Shown here: piece after piece, positions 39,599-52,800 of the stretch
Layout: every line of letters begins with the position of its first letter
How positions within the stretch are numbered: the stretch's first letter is position 1
Assembly: GCA_013399305.1 (NCBI GenBank)
Contig: VXAI01000117.1
Span: 2,460,869 to 2,524,868, forward strand
Reading direction: 5' to 3'
DNA: 64,000 nucleotides
From: Rostratula benghalensis
Taxonomy: Eukaryota; Chordata; Aves; Charadriiformes; Rostratulidae
The notes under the pieces: generated by a model
Told to the model about the DNA's origin: nothing
What the model saw: only the letters and a program-made list of their open reading frames with translations
Database searches by the model: none
Program-made: the position numbers and the translations under genes

Positions 39599-41727
39599 CA
39601 GCACTGGGCTTATTTAACAAGCAAACAGTGCCAGCAGGGTGTTTGGAAGAGGGAGGTTTATAGCAGCACAGGATCACGAGACATTTACGGTTGTGTGTGC
39701 GTGTGTATCCTGTTAGTTTATGCTAGCTTTTAGGAATAAAACTGCAGAGGGGAAAAGTGTGTTAGATTTAGGAATGATGCCTACAAGAAAGGTGAGCCAG
39801 AGGTCAGTGGGGTAAGGATGATTTGAAAAGGGGAGGTTGAAGGGGAGGCTGTGAAGGAGTAGTGTGAAACTACCTGTGTTACAGCTAGAGAAGGCATACA
39901 GGGGAGCAGGTACTGCTGTTCAGTCATAATAACCCCTTTGAAGCTTGACTGCAAGCCGTGCTGCTGCACCAATATTTTTTTTCATCCATTGAGCACGCTA
40001 ATTTATCACAGAAGAGTCTGTAGGTGTGAGCTATGTTCTAGGGCTAATCTGTGAAGCATTTTCAGCTACTCTACACGTAACATTACTCTTGCATCCTGGG
40101 GAGGAGGCTATTCATAATGGGATAAAATTTACTCACAATACTAGACTAGGGAAAATTATTTCTAATGTGATCTGGTCTAGTTACACTCAGTTAGAAACCT
40201 GAAAGGCTGTTTCAGGGGTTTGAATCATGTCCAAGCCAGGTACCAAGCCACCTTTTGTGGCCAAGATTGTATTACTAGGAGACATGCCAATCAGAGCTTC
40301 TTACACCAAACCATACCTCCCCACCTATCCCACATATGGAGGTCTTAGAACTGAAACTTCCCTGCTTCAAAGACTGTAAAACCATAACTTGCCTTCAAAA
40401 GACCACCAAAACCCAAACTCCTTCCAGATTTCCCCAATTTTCCTTGGAAAAAATGACCAGTTCCCCACTGGAGTCACTGGTCTGAAATTCCAGTCCCTTC
40501 CTCGGTTTCTAATTTACTGCTGTAGCAGTTTGATGAGCAATGATGAATGTTGTATTGCACCCTAGGTCTTAACCTCATTACCTTCAAACTGGAGTTGCCA
40601 GTCAGGAAACATGCCAGGATCAAAGAACAAAAAGCAATTCAGTCTGACTGTGTGTTTGCCTCTCCGTGAGTAAACCTCTGGGGGTTTTTTTGCCCATGCT
40701 ACAGCCACTGCTGAAAATCTTTCTTGAGGGTGGTTGGAGTTTTTAAATGAAAATTTCTCAGATGGATACAAAGACTTTGACCTGTTTACCCAAATCCCAG
40801 GTGAAGAACTGAACTACTAGTTTACTGACAATTTCAGTGCACCTAACTCATGGGTTTGGTCAAAAAAAAAAGTGTCTTTAAAAAACACCTTTGTCCCACT
40901 CCATCATAGAACAAGAAGATTTATAATGCCAAAGTTTTGTGGGACAGGAAAATAGCTGCTGAAGGCACAGCTGCCTAGATGTTCCTCAGGAATGCCTGTC
41001 CACTTAACGCTACCCACCCATTGCCACATCTCAGTCAGTTTCTTCAAAAACCGATCTCTGAGGTATGTTGTGCACCAAGACCTTGTCCTTTTGGCTCTCT
41101 TGACCAGCACAGCCTCGGAAGGCTGTGGCCTTGGTTTTGCCAAGCCAACATCAGAGTCATGTCAACCTCGAACATGAAATTCAGTCTGTACATTAGTCTC
41201 TGGTCCAAACTGTCTCTCCTAGAGCCACTTTTAGAGAACACCAAAATGAGTTTTGGCCAAGCTAGAACCAAAACAATGAGGGTTTTCCTCTTGCTTCCTC
41301 TGTGACCTGACATAACAAATGCGTTGTGTAGATCAGGGCTGCCCTCCATTCCTACAGAAGGGCTCCTCTTTTCCTGTATTGCACTTCATGGTGTGCTGTG
41401 GAGCAGAGGCAGTTAATTCTTCAGAACAAGAATGAATGACTTTGCCTAACCACCAGGATCCTGTAACAACCCCAACACTCAGAGATTCCCCTGTGGGGGG
41501 GAGAAGAGAGAGCATTTCTTGACTAGCTGGAAGCCCTGTGTACAGAATACCTGTGGAGACTGGCAGGGAAAGTGAGCGAGCTGGGACTGGATGCCTTCCA
41601 AGCATCAGAGCAAAACTGAGTCTCTCAGTGGAGGATGCTAAATTTTGACAACAGGAAAGAAACAGACAGACAAAGGGTGAGTGGGAGGGGAAAGCCTTTC
41701 CCTGCTAATGCTGTCTGCTCATTGCAT

Positions 41728-41825
41728 TAAACATTATTATGTATTTCCACATGCCATCATGTGTACACAGCATTTTACTGGCAGGTAAAAAGGCAGAATC
41801 TTGTCCCCAGGATTTCACAGTACAC
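41728..41825 (+). repeat. Ancient amniote repeat relic, fragment
   Basis: ACATTATTATGTATTTCCAC, then GTGTACACAGCATTTTACTG and CAGAATCTTGTCCCCAGGAT. The block order resembles the relic at 39487-39598 but is more degraded. Confidence 0.35.
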
Positions 41826-42374
41826 AGACCCCAGCCTTTAGGGCACTAGCACACAAGGATGCTCAGCCACTCAGAAGAGGTTTTCGGAAGCTGTTAAGCA
41901 GCAGCTACGAGGCCTGGATCCTGCTTGTAGTGAGGTCAGTGGGAAAACAGTGGGGACAAGATTGTGTCTAAGACGTGCAGGCTGGAATGAGGGAAGGAAG
42001 CGCCTGAGAAAGGTCACAAGCTGAGCTGTGGCATGTTCACGTCTTGTTTGCTCCTGGCTTTGGCTGGGTATCTCTGAATCATTCCTCATTCGAAAGATGT
42101 GATATAGTAAACAAAGTTAATGGTCAGAAGGGGCAAACCTTGCCAAGGGCATAGGAGAAGTGGAAGTCATTAACGCAGGAAGACTAGCTGCAGTAAATGA
42201 GTCTTGAGGGCAGGCACAAGGGAGGTTGTGCAGTGCAAGGAGGGAAGAGGGGAGCTGGGGAGAAGGAGCAAAGTCATTGCTGCAGACAGATGGAGGGGGC
42301 CTAGGGAGGGGGAGAGGTGCTGAGTGAGCACTGAGTAGGGTGGGAGAGGAAGGAGAGAGCAAGCTCTGACAGAG

Positions 42375-42520
42375 CCACGTGAAGCCTTGAAGATGAAATG
42401 AGGAACTGAACTTTGATGTAGAAGGAGACTGGAAGTCAGCACGGGGATTCGAGAAGAGAGAGTGACACAAGTGGAACAGCAGGTAAGGAAAAGATAATGT
42501 AGCTGCTGCATGCTGGGTGT
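42375..42520 (+). repeat. Possible ancient LINE-like relic
   Basis: GCCTTGAAGATGAAATGAGG, then GAACTTTGATGTAGAAGGAG, GGGATTCGAGAAGAGAGAGT, GACACAAG and GCTGCTGCATGCTGG. The order resembles a widespread amniote repeat remembered as '..GAGCTTGAACTTGATGCGGAAGG..GGGATTCGAAGAGAGGAGTGACATGG..'. The family is not assigned. Confidence 0.4.
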
Positions 42521-43179
42521 TTTAGTGGGAGTATTAAGCCTCCCCTGTAGTCCTGCTGGGCCTCTCTGGCTCTGAGAATTGAGTGGGTTTGTGCTTTCGT
42601 GATCTGGTCTAAATAGCTTGGTAAAGTGTTGTCTCTATATTGCTTTTGCCTAATCAATCAGCCACACATCAGGAGTGTTAATTTGTAAGGGGAGGCAGTT
42701 GCAGCAAAAGGGCTGTCTATGAGCAGGGGGATGGGTGCCATCACAGCAGTAGGACAATGTGACACTGAAGGGCTGAGGGTCTCCCGTCCTAGCCCACAAG
42801 TTGTAGAGTGCAGAGCATTTTGATAGAGAGGAAAGCAGTGGGATTGCCTCCAGCCTCAGGACCTACCCAAAAGGTAGCCAAGGGGATAATACCAGCAGTA
42901 GAGCATTTCCCATACTCTGCAGGTTCCCGACGAGATCAATACTTCTGTCTCTGTTGTTTATTGCAGCTTCCCTAGATGATGTCCTACCAAGGGTAGCTCC
43001 TGTGGGACAGAACTGCCAGCATGAGCAAGAAACATTCTTCTGGGAGAAGCGCCATCTCCTATCTCTGAAACTTTGAGCAGATCCTAATTTATTTTTTTTT
43101 TTAAAAACTCATCTCCCTTTTCACTCCTGAAGCAATCTTCTGCATATGAATTTATTTTATTTTCTTACCTTCCCTGATT

Positions 43180-44340
43180 TTTTGGACTTGTTACAGCCTT
43201 TGCTTCATTACTCCAACTGTGATGACTCTTCCTTCATGCTGTCCCTTCCTTTATCTTCTCCTTCTTTTGCAGCTATTGCCATGCAAGTTCACACCTTCAG
43301 TTTATTGACCTTTTGGAGTCTGTCCTAACTTTTCCCCTCCTACCCAGTGCTGCCTTGCTTAATTTGCACCAGTCCCTGCTGTCTCTTCATCTCAGGATTA
43401 CACTAAACCTTTGATTTCCTTCAAGCATTCTCCCCACATACTTTTTAGCGCTCATCCGCAGTTTGACTGGCTCCCTCCTGTCCTCTCAGTCTGTTACAAC
43501 AAAACCTGCAGTGTTGTGTTAATCTCTATTTCTGTCCAACATTTAAAAACTAACTGCATTAAAAACTAAAACCAAACCCAAACAAAATCCATCATTTCAA
43601 GGTCTTCCTTGGGATATTTTATCCAGTCTCTGATTTTCAATCATTTGGGTTACACTTTCAGAAACAACTCCGTATCCAGCAGCAGACGTAGGACAGTTTA
43701 TTATGGGTAGTCATGTTCCTATTCCTTCCTTCTTTCTCAAGCTGCTATTGGCCCTTCCTCTCTCTTTCTCTCTTGCTCTTCCAAGCACACCCATGTTGTT
43801 CTCACCTCTTAGCCCTTTTCCAGACGAGTACAATATACTTTTTTCATCTTTCAATCACAGATTGCCCTGATTTATCTCACTTAGACTTAACACCCCCTTT
43901 CCTGAGCCTTTCTCATGCCTCTCCTCCTACTCTCTTTGCAGCCCTGGAAACATCTGACATAATTCAGTCGCTCAAGAAAACAACTACTTCTCTTGACCCT
44001 GGTACCTCTCATCATTTAGGCCTATCTCCTCACTCCGACTCTTCACTTTAGTCCTGTTTCCAGTAATTCCTTAGCTTCTGGTACTCTGCTCAGCTCTTTG
44101 AAAATAAGCCATTATCTGCTGTGTCCTCAGGCTCCTCCACCGACACCGCCGTTCCATTTAACAAGCACCCAGAGCCTCCTTATTCTTCATAGAGCGCTTA
44201 AGAGAGTCACTCCCTCTTATCTCTCCTACATGACTGTCCTCGTCCATTTTTGCTGTAGGTTCATGCAGACTGTAGTGCAGAAATCTAATGATCTCCTTTC
44301 TGCTAATGACGCCTGGTCCCATTTCTTTTATGCTTCATGG
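43180..44340 (+). repeat. Possible degenerate L2/CR1-type LINE fragment
   Basis: A pyrimidine-rich plus strand with broken open frames. The frame at 43713-44051 includes SDIIQSLKKTTTSLDPGTS, reminiscent of the 'V..LIKSSKPTT..LDP' segment of L2-type reverse transcriptases. This is weak, from one short motif. Confidence 0.3.
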
Positions 44341-44371
44341 TAGTTTTGTGAAATGGTTGCCCACTCCATCC

Positions 44372-44411
44372 CTCTCAGGGTATTCATTGCGCTCTCAGGG
44401 TATTCATTGCG
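44372..44411. repeat. 20-bp perfect tandem duplication
   Basis: CTCTCAGGGTATTCATTGCG is present twice without mismatch at 44372-44391 and 44392-44411. It is either a recent slippage event or an assembly error. Confidence 0.95.
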
Positions 44412-44544
44412 ATGAAGGTCCGGTTTCTTAGCAACTACTCAACTTTCAAGCAGTTCTTCGGACAGGGATGCCTCTTCTGTGCTGGGATCCCTTCTCCAGG
44501 GATAAACGATCCCTTAAATCTTTTTCTAATAAAAATTATAATCA

Positions 44545-44670
44545 TACTTAACATTCACACTACTTTTCATCCATAGAGCTCACAGCATTTTGTGAAATCA
44601 GTAAGCATCGTTTTCTCCATTGTGGAGATGGAAAAGCTGAGTCACAGAGATATTAGGGCCAATATTTTCA
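44545..44670 (+). repeat. Ancient MIR-like SINE relic
   Basis: TTTTCTCCATTGTGGAGATG followed by GAAAAGCTGAGTCACAGAGA parallels 'TATCCCCATTTTACAGATGAGGAAACTGAGGCACAGAGA' of MIR-type SINEs. CATAGAGCTCACAGCATTTT precedes it. Confidence 0.5.
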
Positions 44671-46023
44671 TGTGTTCATTCACTTTATGCATCTTCATTT
44701 CTGGGAATCCAGTCTGAAATAACTTAACCTAATTGCTTTGCCGTAGAATTTGAAAGGGAGTAGTAGGTCTTCAGCACCTTTGAACAACACAGAATAGAAC
44801 AGTAGGTGCAAAATATCTCAGGTGAGGTACTGAGAAATGAGTACCTACAAAAATGTAGTTGTAATCTATCTGACCAAGACCACATAGAGCTCAGTTACTT
44901 CTGGCATCAGACACAGACACCTCCATTCACAAGGATACTGTTTCTTCGGGGTCATCTTTCTTCCTTAAGTGGGGGAGAGATGTGTTGGTGCAAAGCATCA
45001 GGGTACTTTGGAAGTTTCAGAGTAATCTTCAGTGCATACTATGACATATCCATACCTTCTCAGTTGTTTTTTTCTTGTGAGGAAGGGAGCAAGTAAACCT
45101 GCCAAAGAAGAATTTGTGGTCTGGCAGCTGGGCTTAATATGGAAATGATGGAAACTGGTTCAAAATTATTCTTCTCACCTAGCAAAGATTTCACGCTAGA
45201 TTTCCTGCATTCTAGATGAGTTAATTAATTATTTGGCTCTTCTGATTGCCTCTTCTCTTTCTCTCCTTCTGACTAGCGATCCCATCTCACCTAAGCAACC
45301 TCTTCTGCTGAGACTAGAAAGTATGTTCCTGCAGAGTGTCAGCTTCAACAAACTGACATTCACAGACAAAAAAATGTGTTTCAGTAAAAAAATTCATGTA
45401 GGCTCTACTAGCCACTTTAATGTCAATAGTAGTCAAATACACATATCTTTTATAACTGCACTGATTCTTCCCTGCTTACCTGCAGCCTCTCTTGTCTAAG
45501 AAGCCTTCTGGATGTATATCAACGTTTCTAATTTAACTTCTTTGCAGGTAGAAGAGTTCCTCTTAATCTAAAATGTTTCAAGTTTTCCATATGTCTTTGC
45601 CATCCCTCTTTGAAACCCATTCTGCGTACGCCAGGCATAATCTGGGAACTTTTGTGAATTTTTAACTCATCTTCTCTACCTAGACATGTCACAACAGAAA
45701 ATCTACCAGTCATCAGGTCTACAGCATGATCTCACCTTTGAAATGTTCTTGGCTCAGGGCTTTTCCAAATTTACATGTACAACTAAACACAACTGGTATT
45801 ACATTTTTGTCTCTTCATCTCAAACTCTTGGTTTCCCATTCATTTTGAGGCAATTTTTCAAATTAATCTCCTTTATTTTCTGAGCTGATTTGCCCCAGTT
45901 TGTATTCACATTTCCCTGCTTGTGCTGGCTTCCTCAATGTCCCACAGCTCCAGATGTTGACATATCTTTTTTCAACACTGGTTCCTTGGCCTGGACTGAT
46001 GCTTCCACCTCTCTGCTTTTCAG

Positions 46024-46042
46024 ACTCTCTCTCTCTCTCTCT
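46024..46042. repeat. (CT)n microsatellite
   Basis: About nine CT units followed by T. Confidence 0.9.
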
Positions 46043-48400
46043 TTTTACCCTCTGTCTTGATTTCAGTTGATCTCAGATTTGTTTTCAATTGTTTTTTTAA
46101 AACTTTGGTCTTGTATTTTTCCACTGTGAACCCAGGCCAGCCTCTGTTCTTCTAGCACACAGCACAAATATTACAAAAGATGTGATTGAAAAGCAGTGTA
46201 AAAGCATAATTCCATGCATGATCAACAGAAAGACATTTTCTCCTTTGAAGAGCCTGGTACATATCCACTTCCACAAAACTGTTAACCCCCACTCCCATCT
46301 GTCTTCAAATAATTCATGGAGGAAAATAATGATTTCCCTTATTTTGTTTGTTGATTGACATTTTTTCACAACACAAGGACAATTCAACCTCTGATTTGTT
46401 TGCTAATCCATTTCTGCCAGCATTGTTTTCAGTGTACGAGCTGTGAAATTCAGTTCTTCTCTGACTGGAGACATATACTAAATTACTTTTATCCTATGCC
46501 ATCAACTGGGAATTGAAAATATTTTAGTTTCCATTGCACCCCAAAAGGAAGAATGTATCAAAAATATGTCCAGAAAAACAGATGCTTTTGCAGCCCTTGT
46601 CATTGTGCGTAAATTCCAAGTTTTCCTCAGACAAAATTTCCAGCAATAATTTGGTAGCGGCTTTAACTCATTAATAGTAGTGTCTCATCAGAGTGAATAC
46701 TTTTTGATTATAGATTCAACACTTGCTTTTTACAAACACGTTCACTTAAATGTTGCTGTTTGAGTAAAATCTGTGCCAGTAAATATGTTGCTGGAACAGT
46801 CACAGAAGGCAGACAAATGGAGTGGAAACACAATTGAAACAAATTTGTTTAAAGTACACCGAATGATCACACACAAATATTTTATGTGATATTTACTGAA
46901 ACCTATCTCCTTGCCCATTTGATAACCACCACATAATTTTTGCAGAGTAAGACACAACATCCTGAAAACAGGCCCGTCAGAGTGTAACCTGTCCCTTCAA
47001 ATGGCAGGAGTTAACCAACAGTGGGAGAGGTAACATGATGAGCTTTCGTTAAAAGGGTAGTCTTAGAGGTCTACGAATGCACGAATATGCTCAGTCCCAG
47101 TTTGACTGCAACCACAGAATCCCTCCTTGATGAAATAAGCCATTTAACAAAGAAAATGTGACTGGAGAATCAATACTTAAGGATAATGATAAGTAGAGGT
47201 TATGAATTGCTACCTTGTCCTGGTGGAAATATATCAGCTTTCTCAATTACTGGTCTGTCCAGCTATGTTTCTTTTCTTGCCTGCTCCAGGAACGCTGCTA
47301 TGATAGTACAGGGTAGTCTTACAGGTGCTATAAGGAGCACCACATCCCTATCCTGTTTATTTGGCAGCAAGGGACAAGTGCGGGGGAGTCCAGCGGTAGT
47401 TAAGATAGTTTAAGTTGTGTGAGTTATGTGCTGGCAGGACAGAGAAAATGACACATTACAGCAGCTCGCGCTGCCCCCAGCTCACTCAGCTCAAGCTGTG
47501 AAAGCAGCCGTATGTATACAATTAGCTGGTGTTTTTATTAGTTATAAACTCCCATCTTCTCCCACCTGAGCCAGTGGAACTGCTCGTGTAGCTCGCTGGA
47601 TGAAAGGCCTTTGCTCCTGAGTGGAGAACTCCTGAAATTAAATCCCAGACATTGTGTGCAGTGAAATGGCTGCAATGCAAAGTAATGACTGTGGGTAAAT
47701 AAATATTGGAAACTCATATTGCAAACATCTGATGAACTGTTTAAAAGAGAGATGACAGAGATGACAGTGTCACCACATCTAGCCCTGGATCAATCACAGT
47801 ACTGTACACCATTACAAGGCTAATATATAGATTATAAACCAGCTATAAAACCAATAAGCAGCCCTGGGAATGACACACATTCCAAAACCAACAAAACACC
47901 AAGTGCTCATCTACCATATGTAGTGCAGTGACACTCTGTGCCATGGGGTGTACTAGTGAATATGAGCAACCAAATCTGGGGCCATTTGCAAAGTAATTTG
48001 ACTGGGTTCCTCTGGCTGCACAGCATTAGTTTTGGAGTATGGTATCTCTCTCTAACACAGCCCCATTTCCCAGGCAGCCTGGGCAGCCAGCTTCAGGAAA
48101 GTGGGATTAACAGTACCCGACACATGTAGGTGCAGGGAATTGCTGGAGGTGACAGTAAAGAAGGGGTGCCTGTGACCGGTGCAGCCACCAATGTGGTGAA
48201 GAGGGGAAGCTTCTGACCATGCAAGAGGTCCAAGCTTTTAACAGGGGTCTGCAAAAAGCTGTTTGCAGTGCTACGGCCAGTGTCTCTAGAACACCACCCT
48301 GCAGTCACACCCAGAGATGCAGCATCTCCTGGGAACCTGGAGTTTTGGAAGGCTCCTCTGCTTGTAGGTTTGACTGCCCTGAACTAAATCTAGTGGCCCA

Positions 48401-48496
48401 GCCTAAAGCTTTTTTGTGTGTTTGTCTAACATGCATCACAGTAGGAGAGCCTAAAGGCTTTTTGGTGTGCTTTTCTAACATGGATCACAGTAGGAG
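48401..48496. repeat. Two-copy 48-bp tandem repeat
   Basis: Units at 48401-48448 and 48449-48496 both run from GCCTAAAG to CACAGTAGGAGA, with several mismatches between them, so the duplication is not recent. Confidence 0.85.
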
Positions 48497-48731
48497 ATAC
48501 TGCTTTATGAAATACTTACTAATTACAACCCAGGGTTTTCCAGAACAGTGGCACTGGCTGACAGACATTCATGTGGTCTCAGATTGCCTTTCCCTGTGTT
48601 TCTCATCTTCTCATTTGTCCAATAGACCATTGAACTATTGAGCAACCTTGGCTGACACAGTTTTGCAGCTGTGGGACCTGCGACAGTAGATCCTTGGCAC
48701 AAGGGGACTATGAACTCTTGTCACATTTAGG

Positions 48732-48748
48732 AAAAAAAAAAAAAAAAA
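48732..48748. repeat. Poly(A) run
   Basis: Seventeen A. No recognisable gene or SINE body precedes it. Confidence 0.8.
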
Positions 48749-49669
48749 GTTTTAATCTAAACCAGTTAAAATGGTTGGTGGTATTGTTAAAAATCTCCTG
48801 TCCTCTTTGCACTGCATAAATGAGCGTAGTATAGTCCCTGAGCTGTTGTACAATGTCCTGAATAAGGAGCCCAAAAATATGGGATTTCAGAGGAGTATTT
48901 TTCTCCTTGTTCCTCCTGACAGGGCATTATATCTCAGTGCAGGAATCCATATCCTGTAGCATCCACCCTGACCAGAGACAACTGAGTTCCTACACCTGCC
49001 CCTGCTCCCAGGTCTCTGAGAATGGCCTGGTTGGGTTATGATATGGTGATCCCTCCAACCTAACCCTTTGCCAACAGAAAAGCATAAGTTCCTGTTTTGT
49101 GTGCTGAAGCCTGTATAAGAGGTGGCTCACAAACAGGATTCCACTCACCCACAGGACAAAGAAGAGGCCCATTCGCATCTCACTGTTAGGACTAGAAATA
49201 GGGTGCGTGGGATTTCACTTACTGGTGCAGAGAGGCATTAGAGACAGCCTCCAATGTGCACAGGGAGCTCCCGAGGAGCTTGATACTGCAGATAATATTT
49301 TCCTACATTTCTTACTCTCTAGTTATTCTGATAAGGCAGAAGAAGCACTGCTTTCTCTACTTTTGTGCACCACCTAGGAATAAAATCATACAAAGTGTTT
49401 CCTTTGGCTTTCTTACAAGTATATGGCCCGAGCAAGGCTTACAGTTTATATTGATTTGAGATCTAAGATGAGATATTTTCAGTTTTTGGTCAGTATCTAC
49501 TAAAGACTGATAGAGTGAGGAGCTGCAACAATGAGTTTGAAAGGTGTGATGTACAAACCACTAAGAACAAAGTATTAATTTTTAAAAAGCCTCTGGAAGT
49601 TTGGGCACGGCTATCCTTCAGTGATATACCACATTCATTTGAAACTCTACTGGGATATGATATCAAACC

Positions 49670-49800
49670 TGGCCCTGGCTGGAAAAAGCCCTGAGCAAAC
49701 TGGCCTGGCCTCACAGCCGACCCTGCTTCGAGCAGTAGCTTAGACTGGAGAATTTGTGGGGTCCCTTCCCACCTGAATACTTCAGTTATCCTATGATTCA
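49670..49800 (+). mobile_element. Short diverged CR1 3' end
   Basis: CCCTGAGCAAACTGGCCTGG, TTAGACTGGAG, GGGGTCCCTTCCCACCTGAA and then ATCCTATGATTCA follow the order of the CR1 3' terminus. Several substitutions make it older than the copies at 7,741 and 36,555. Confidence 0.7.
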
Positions 49801-52800
49801 GACTTAGCTAACACCACTCTCTGACCTACCTTTCCTTTCCCAACACCCCCTGCCCTGTGATTGGAGGCTGTATATAAACAAGCACTACTGGAGGTGAAAG
49901 TCAGTGCTATGTCATTGCAAAGCCTGGCAAGCCAGTGCTAAAATACACACACAGCGTAAATACCTACAGAGCAACTGTAAAAATTCATCCTATCACACGA
50001 TCCAGCTGCTGAAACTTTTGTTATAACTAGAGCTTACAAGGATAAAAAGATTTGGATTGAAAAACATCTATAGGGAAAACCAGACTTGCCCAGACTGGCA
50101 ACATATTGACAGACTTCTGTCAGTGCATTATATATTATATAAGAAACTTCCATGCTAGTCTAAACATCGGAAAAGGATGAGTGCTCCAGCAGACCCACCC
50201 TACTGGCTGGTCATGAAGTTCTTCATAACTGGTAAGCCCGTGAGAACATTTTGGGATGGAAACCGAGGCTTCATCTGAAATTTATGAGGTATTATTATTT
50301 CCAACTTACCAGTGAAACTGAATCAGAGAAAAAGGACTGAAACTGAACTCTGATCCAGGCCAGGAGTGTTTTATTTGGCTCCTTGTGACCATGGGTCCTA
50401 CCACATATGAGAAATGATGCATGCAGAGCAGGAAAATTGGAATCCTGAAATCCCAGTGTAGCAATCTCAAGAGCCAAAAGGCAATGCAATTCACTAGATG
50501 TTGCTGCATTGTGGTGGAAAATGGAAAGTCAGCGTACAGTTCTCAAGAAATTGTGGCAAGAATCAAAAATCTCCTGACTCTTAAAACCACCAGTAAACAC
50601 CATTTCCTTCCCTCTCCAGCCCTGGGCATAAGCATATGTTTTCCTCAGAGCCACAGCAGGTAATTTCTGGGCATGCAGTTGCTGTAGAAAGGAGGATCGG
50701 GATTATTAATTTTGTCCCTTCTCCAGTGGGGCTTGTACAAGTTCATTCCATTACTGCACTGATGAGACTTGTGCAGGCGATGAAGTCATGACAGCAGTTA
50801 CCTTGGACCTTTGAGGGTCTCTGGGGAATTGTAGCCCTTTCTCTAGGAATGCAGCTGCATGCTTTCAACCTGCAGCTATCTTACAAAGCAGTGTGTCTTG
50901 AATCGAAGTTCTGCACAACGGGATTCTTCATAATGGACTTGACAAATCTGGGGCAGTGCATAGAAAATCTTCCTGCAAGGGAACAGGTTCAGGTGCACCG
51001 ACACCGATTTTCACTCTTCAGCAGATGGAAGGCTATTTAGAGGTGGAACACTGAAGGTGGTGTTATTGCCAGGACTTGCACCCTGGGATTGAAGGGAATG
51101 GGGCTGTCAAGCAGAGAGGTTATGCTGGTAAGAAACTTCTGGACCACTCTAACTCCATTGCAGCAGGAGGAGTGAATGATTAGAGACCTTTAGCAGATGC
51201 TTCTTCTATGGGGGTAGAGGGCTTCGTGACGAATTGTCCCCGTATAGCGTGTCCAAGGAGAGATATGAGACACCTTTGAGGAAAGAATCTAAGATGAAAC
51301 AAGAAGTGTACAGGCATCCAAGCAGATGGAAAGTGGTAACACTGACTGGCCTGACAGACTTGTTTGTATGTGCATGGTGAAGCCTGGAGATGAGCTGCCA
51401 GGGATGGCTGAGCGCGTTCTCTCCCTGAAGACTTCTGGATGGGATCCTTAGACTGGGATCTCCCTGCAAAATCAGTGAAGCATACACCAGTTCTAGGCTG
51501 TATTGCCATGCTCAATAGCTTGTGGGATTGGAGTAGTGTAAAGTCTCTGGACTTCAGAGGCTACACTGTCAGGGGTCAGGATCTTCACCCTTCTGCCATA
51601 ATGAAGGAAGTGTCCCAGGCTGGAATATAGCCCTGGAGGGTCATACAGAATAAAGTAATGATGGGCATGCTTCAGCTTCTGATGAATGGCAAAAAGAGAG
51701 GGATGACCAGGCTTTTCTTGTTGTTGCCCCATCCTGACAGTAGCTTTTGGACTCTGTAAGGTTGCTGAGGTATTGCTAACTCACTATGTTAAAATCTGCT
51801 TGTTAAATCCCCATGGCTAGAAGAGAGCACAAAGGGCTCATTTGGGAAAAGGTAGAAAGAGAGGGAGCTTAGAAAAGATTTTGGAAGGAAAGCCAAGGAC
51901 AATCAGATATATTCATGATGCTTTGGCTGGGAAGTATATTGAATAATACTTCCGAGTTGCCCGTAAAGTCAAGATCCTGGCAGAGGATGGATATGGATGC
52001 TAGCTCAGCATTTGTGTGGCTATGGTGAGAATACTGTGGGGACTCAGTCCATTTTCCTCATTGAAATGATCAACTCAAGTGAATTAACTTGGTTTCCACC
52101 TCACCCAACCTAAATCATCCTTTTTTGAGGTTGTGCTTTCTCATTCACGGTATGTTTGTGCCTTATATATAAAATGTAATGTGTCTCAAAGGCAGCTGAA
52201 GTAGAAACTGTCGAAGGGACATAGAGGCCTTTTATCCAAGCCAGACCTACACTGAAAATTAATCCTGGATTTGGACACTGTAACAGCTCTCAGATTAGAG
52301 AGACAGAAGAAGGTAGCATGGCTGGACTGCTGACTATACCTCTGCTTGCTGCCCTTAAAAGGGACTGATTCAGGGGACTTTGCTCACCCACAGTAAAATA
52401 TTTGGTGGGTTATAGGAAGGTGGAAGGTGGAAAACCTTGTCCTGATACTACATAAGCACAATGTGTAACTTAAACTGAGGGATCAGTTCAGCTCTGTAAC
52501 TGTGAGCGTGCATAACTGTAGTGAAGTAAAATTGCTATCAGAAGGAGTGAGAAGGGGTTTAGGGACTAACTCTTCTGTCACGTTTCTCGGGGAGAAAATC
52601 TCAATGAAAGCCAATTGGAACTTCATAGGAATTATCTTGCTATTTTGTCAGCGTTGGTTGGAACACAGGGATTTAGGAAGCTTTGCTTTGTAGAAGCACA
52701 TCTAGGAACACTGTGCTGTCTCCTCTGAGTTGTGAGATACACAAACCTCTGGGAATTTGTATTTCTCTCAGGATCTGGTTTGTATTCAGCTTTTAAGATT

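Noticed and set aside
48990..49178. Minus-strand frame starting MRMGLF, considered as CACNG2 exon 1
   Set aside because: Only a short chance resemblance at the start. The expected TM1 and extracellular loop residues do not follow.
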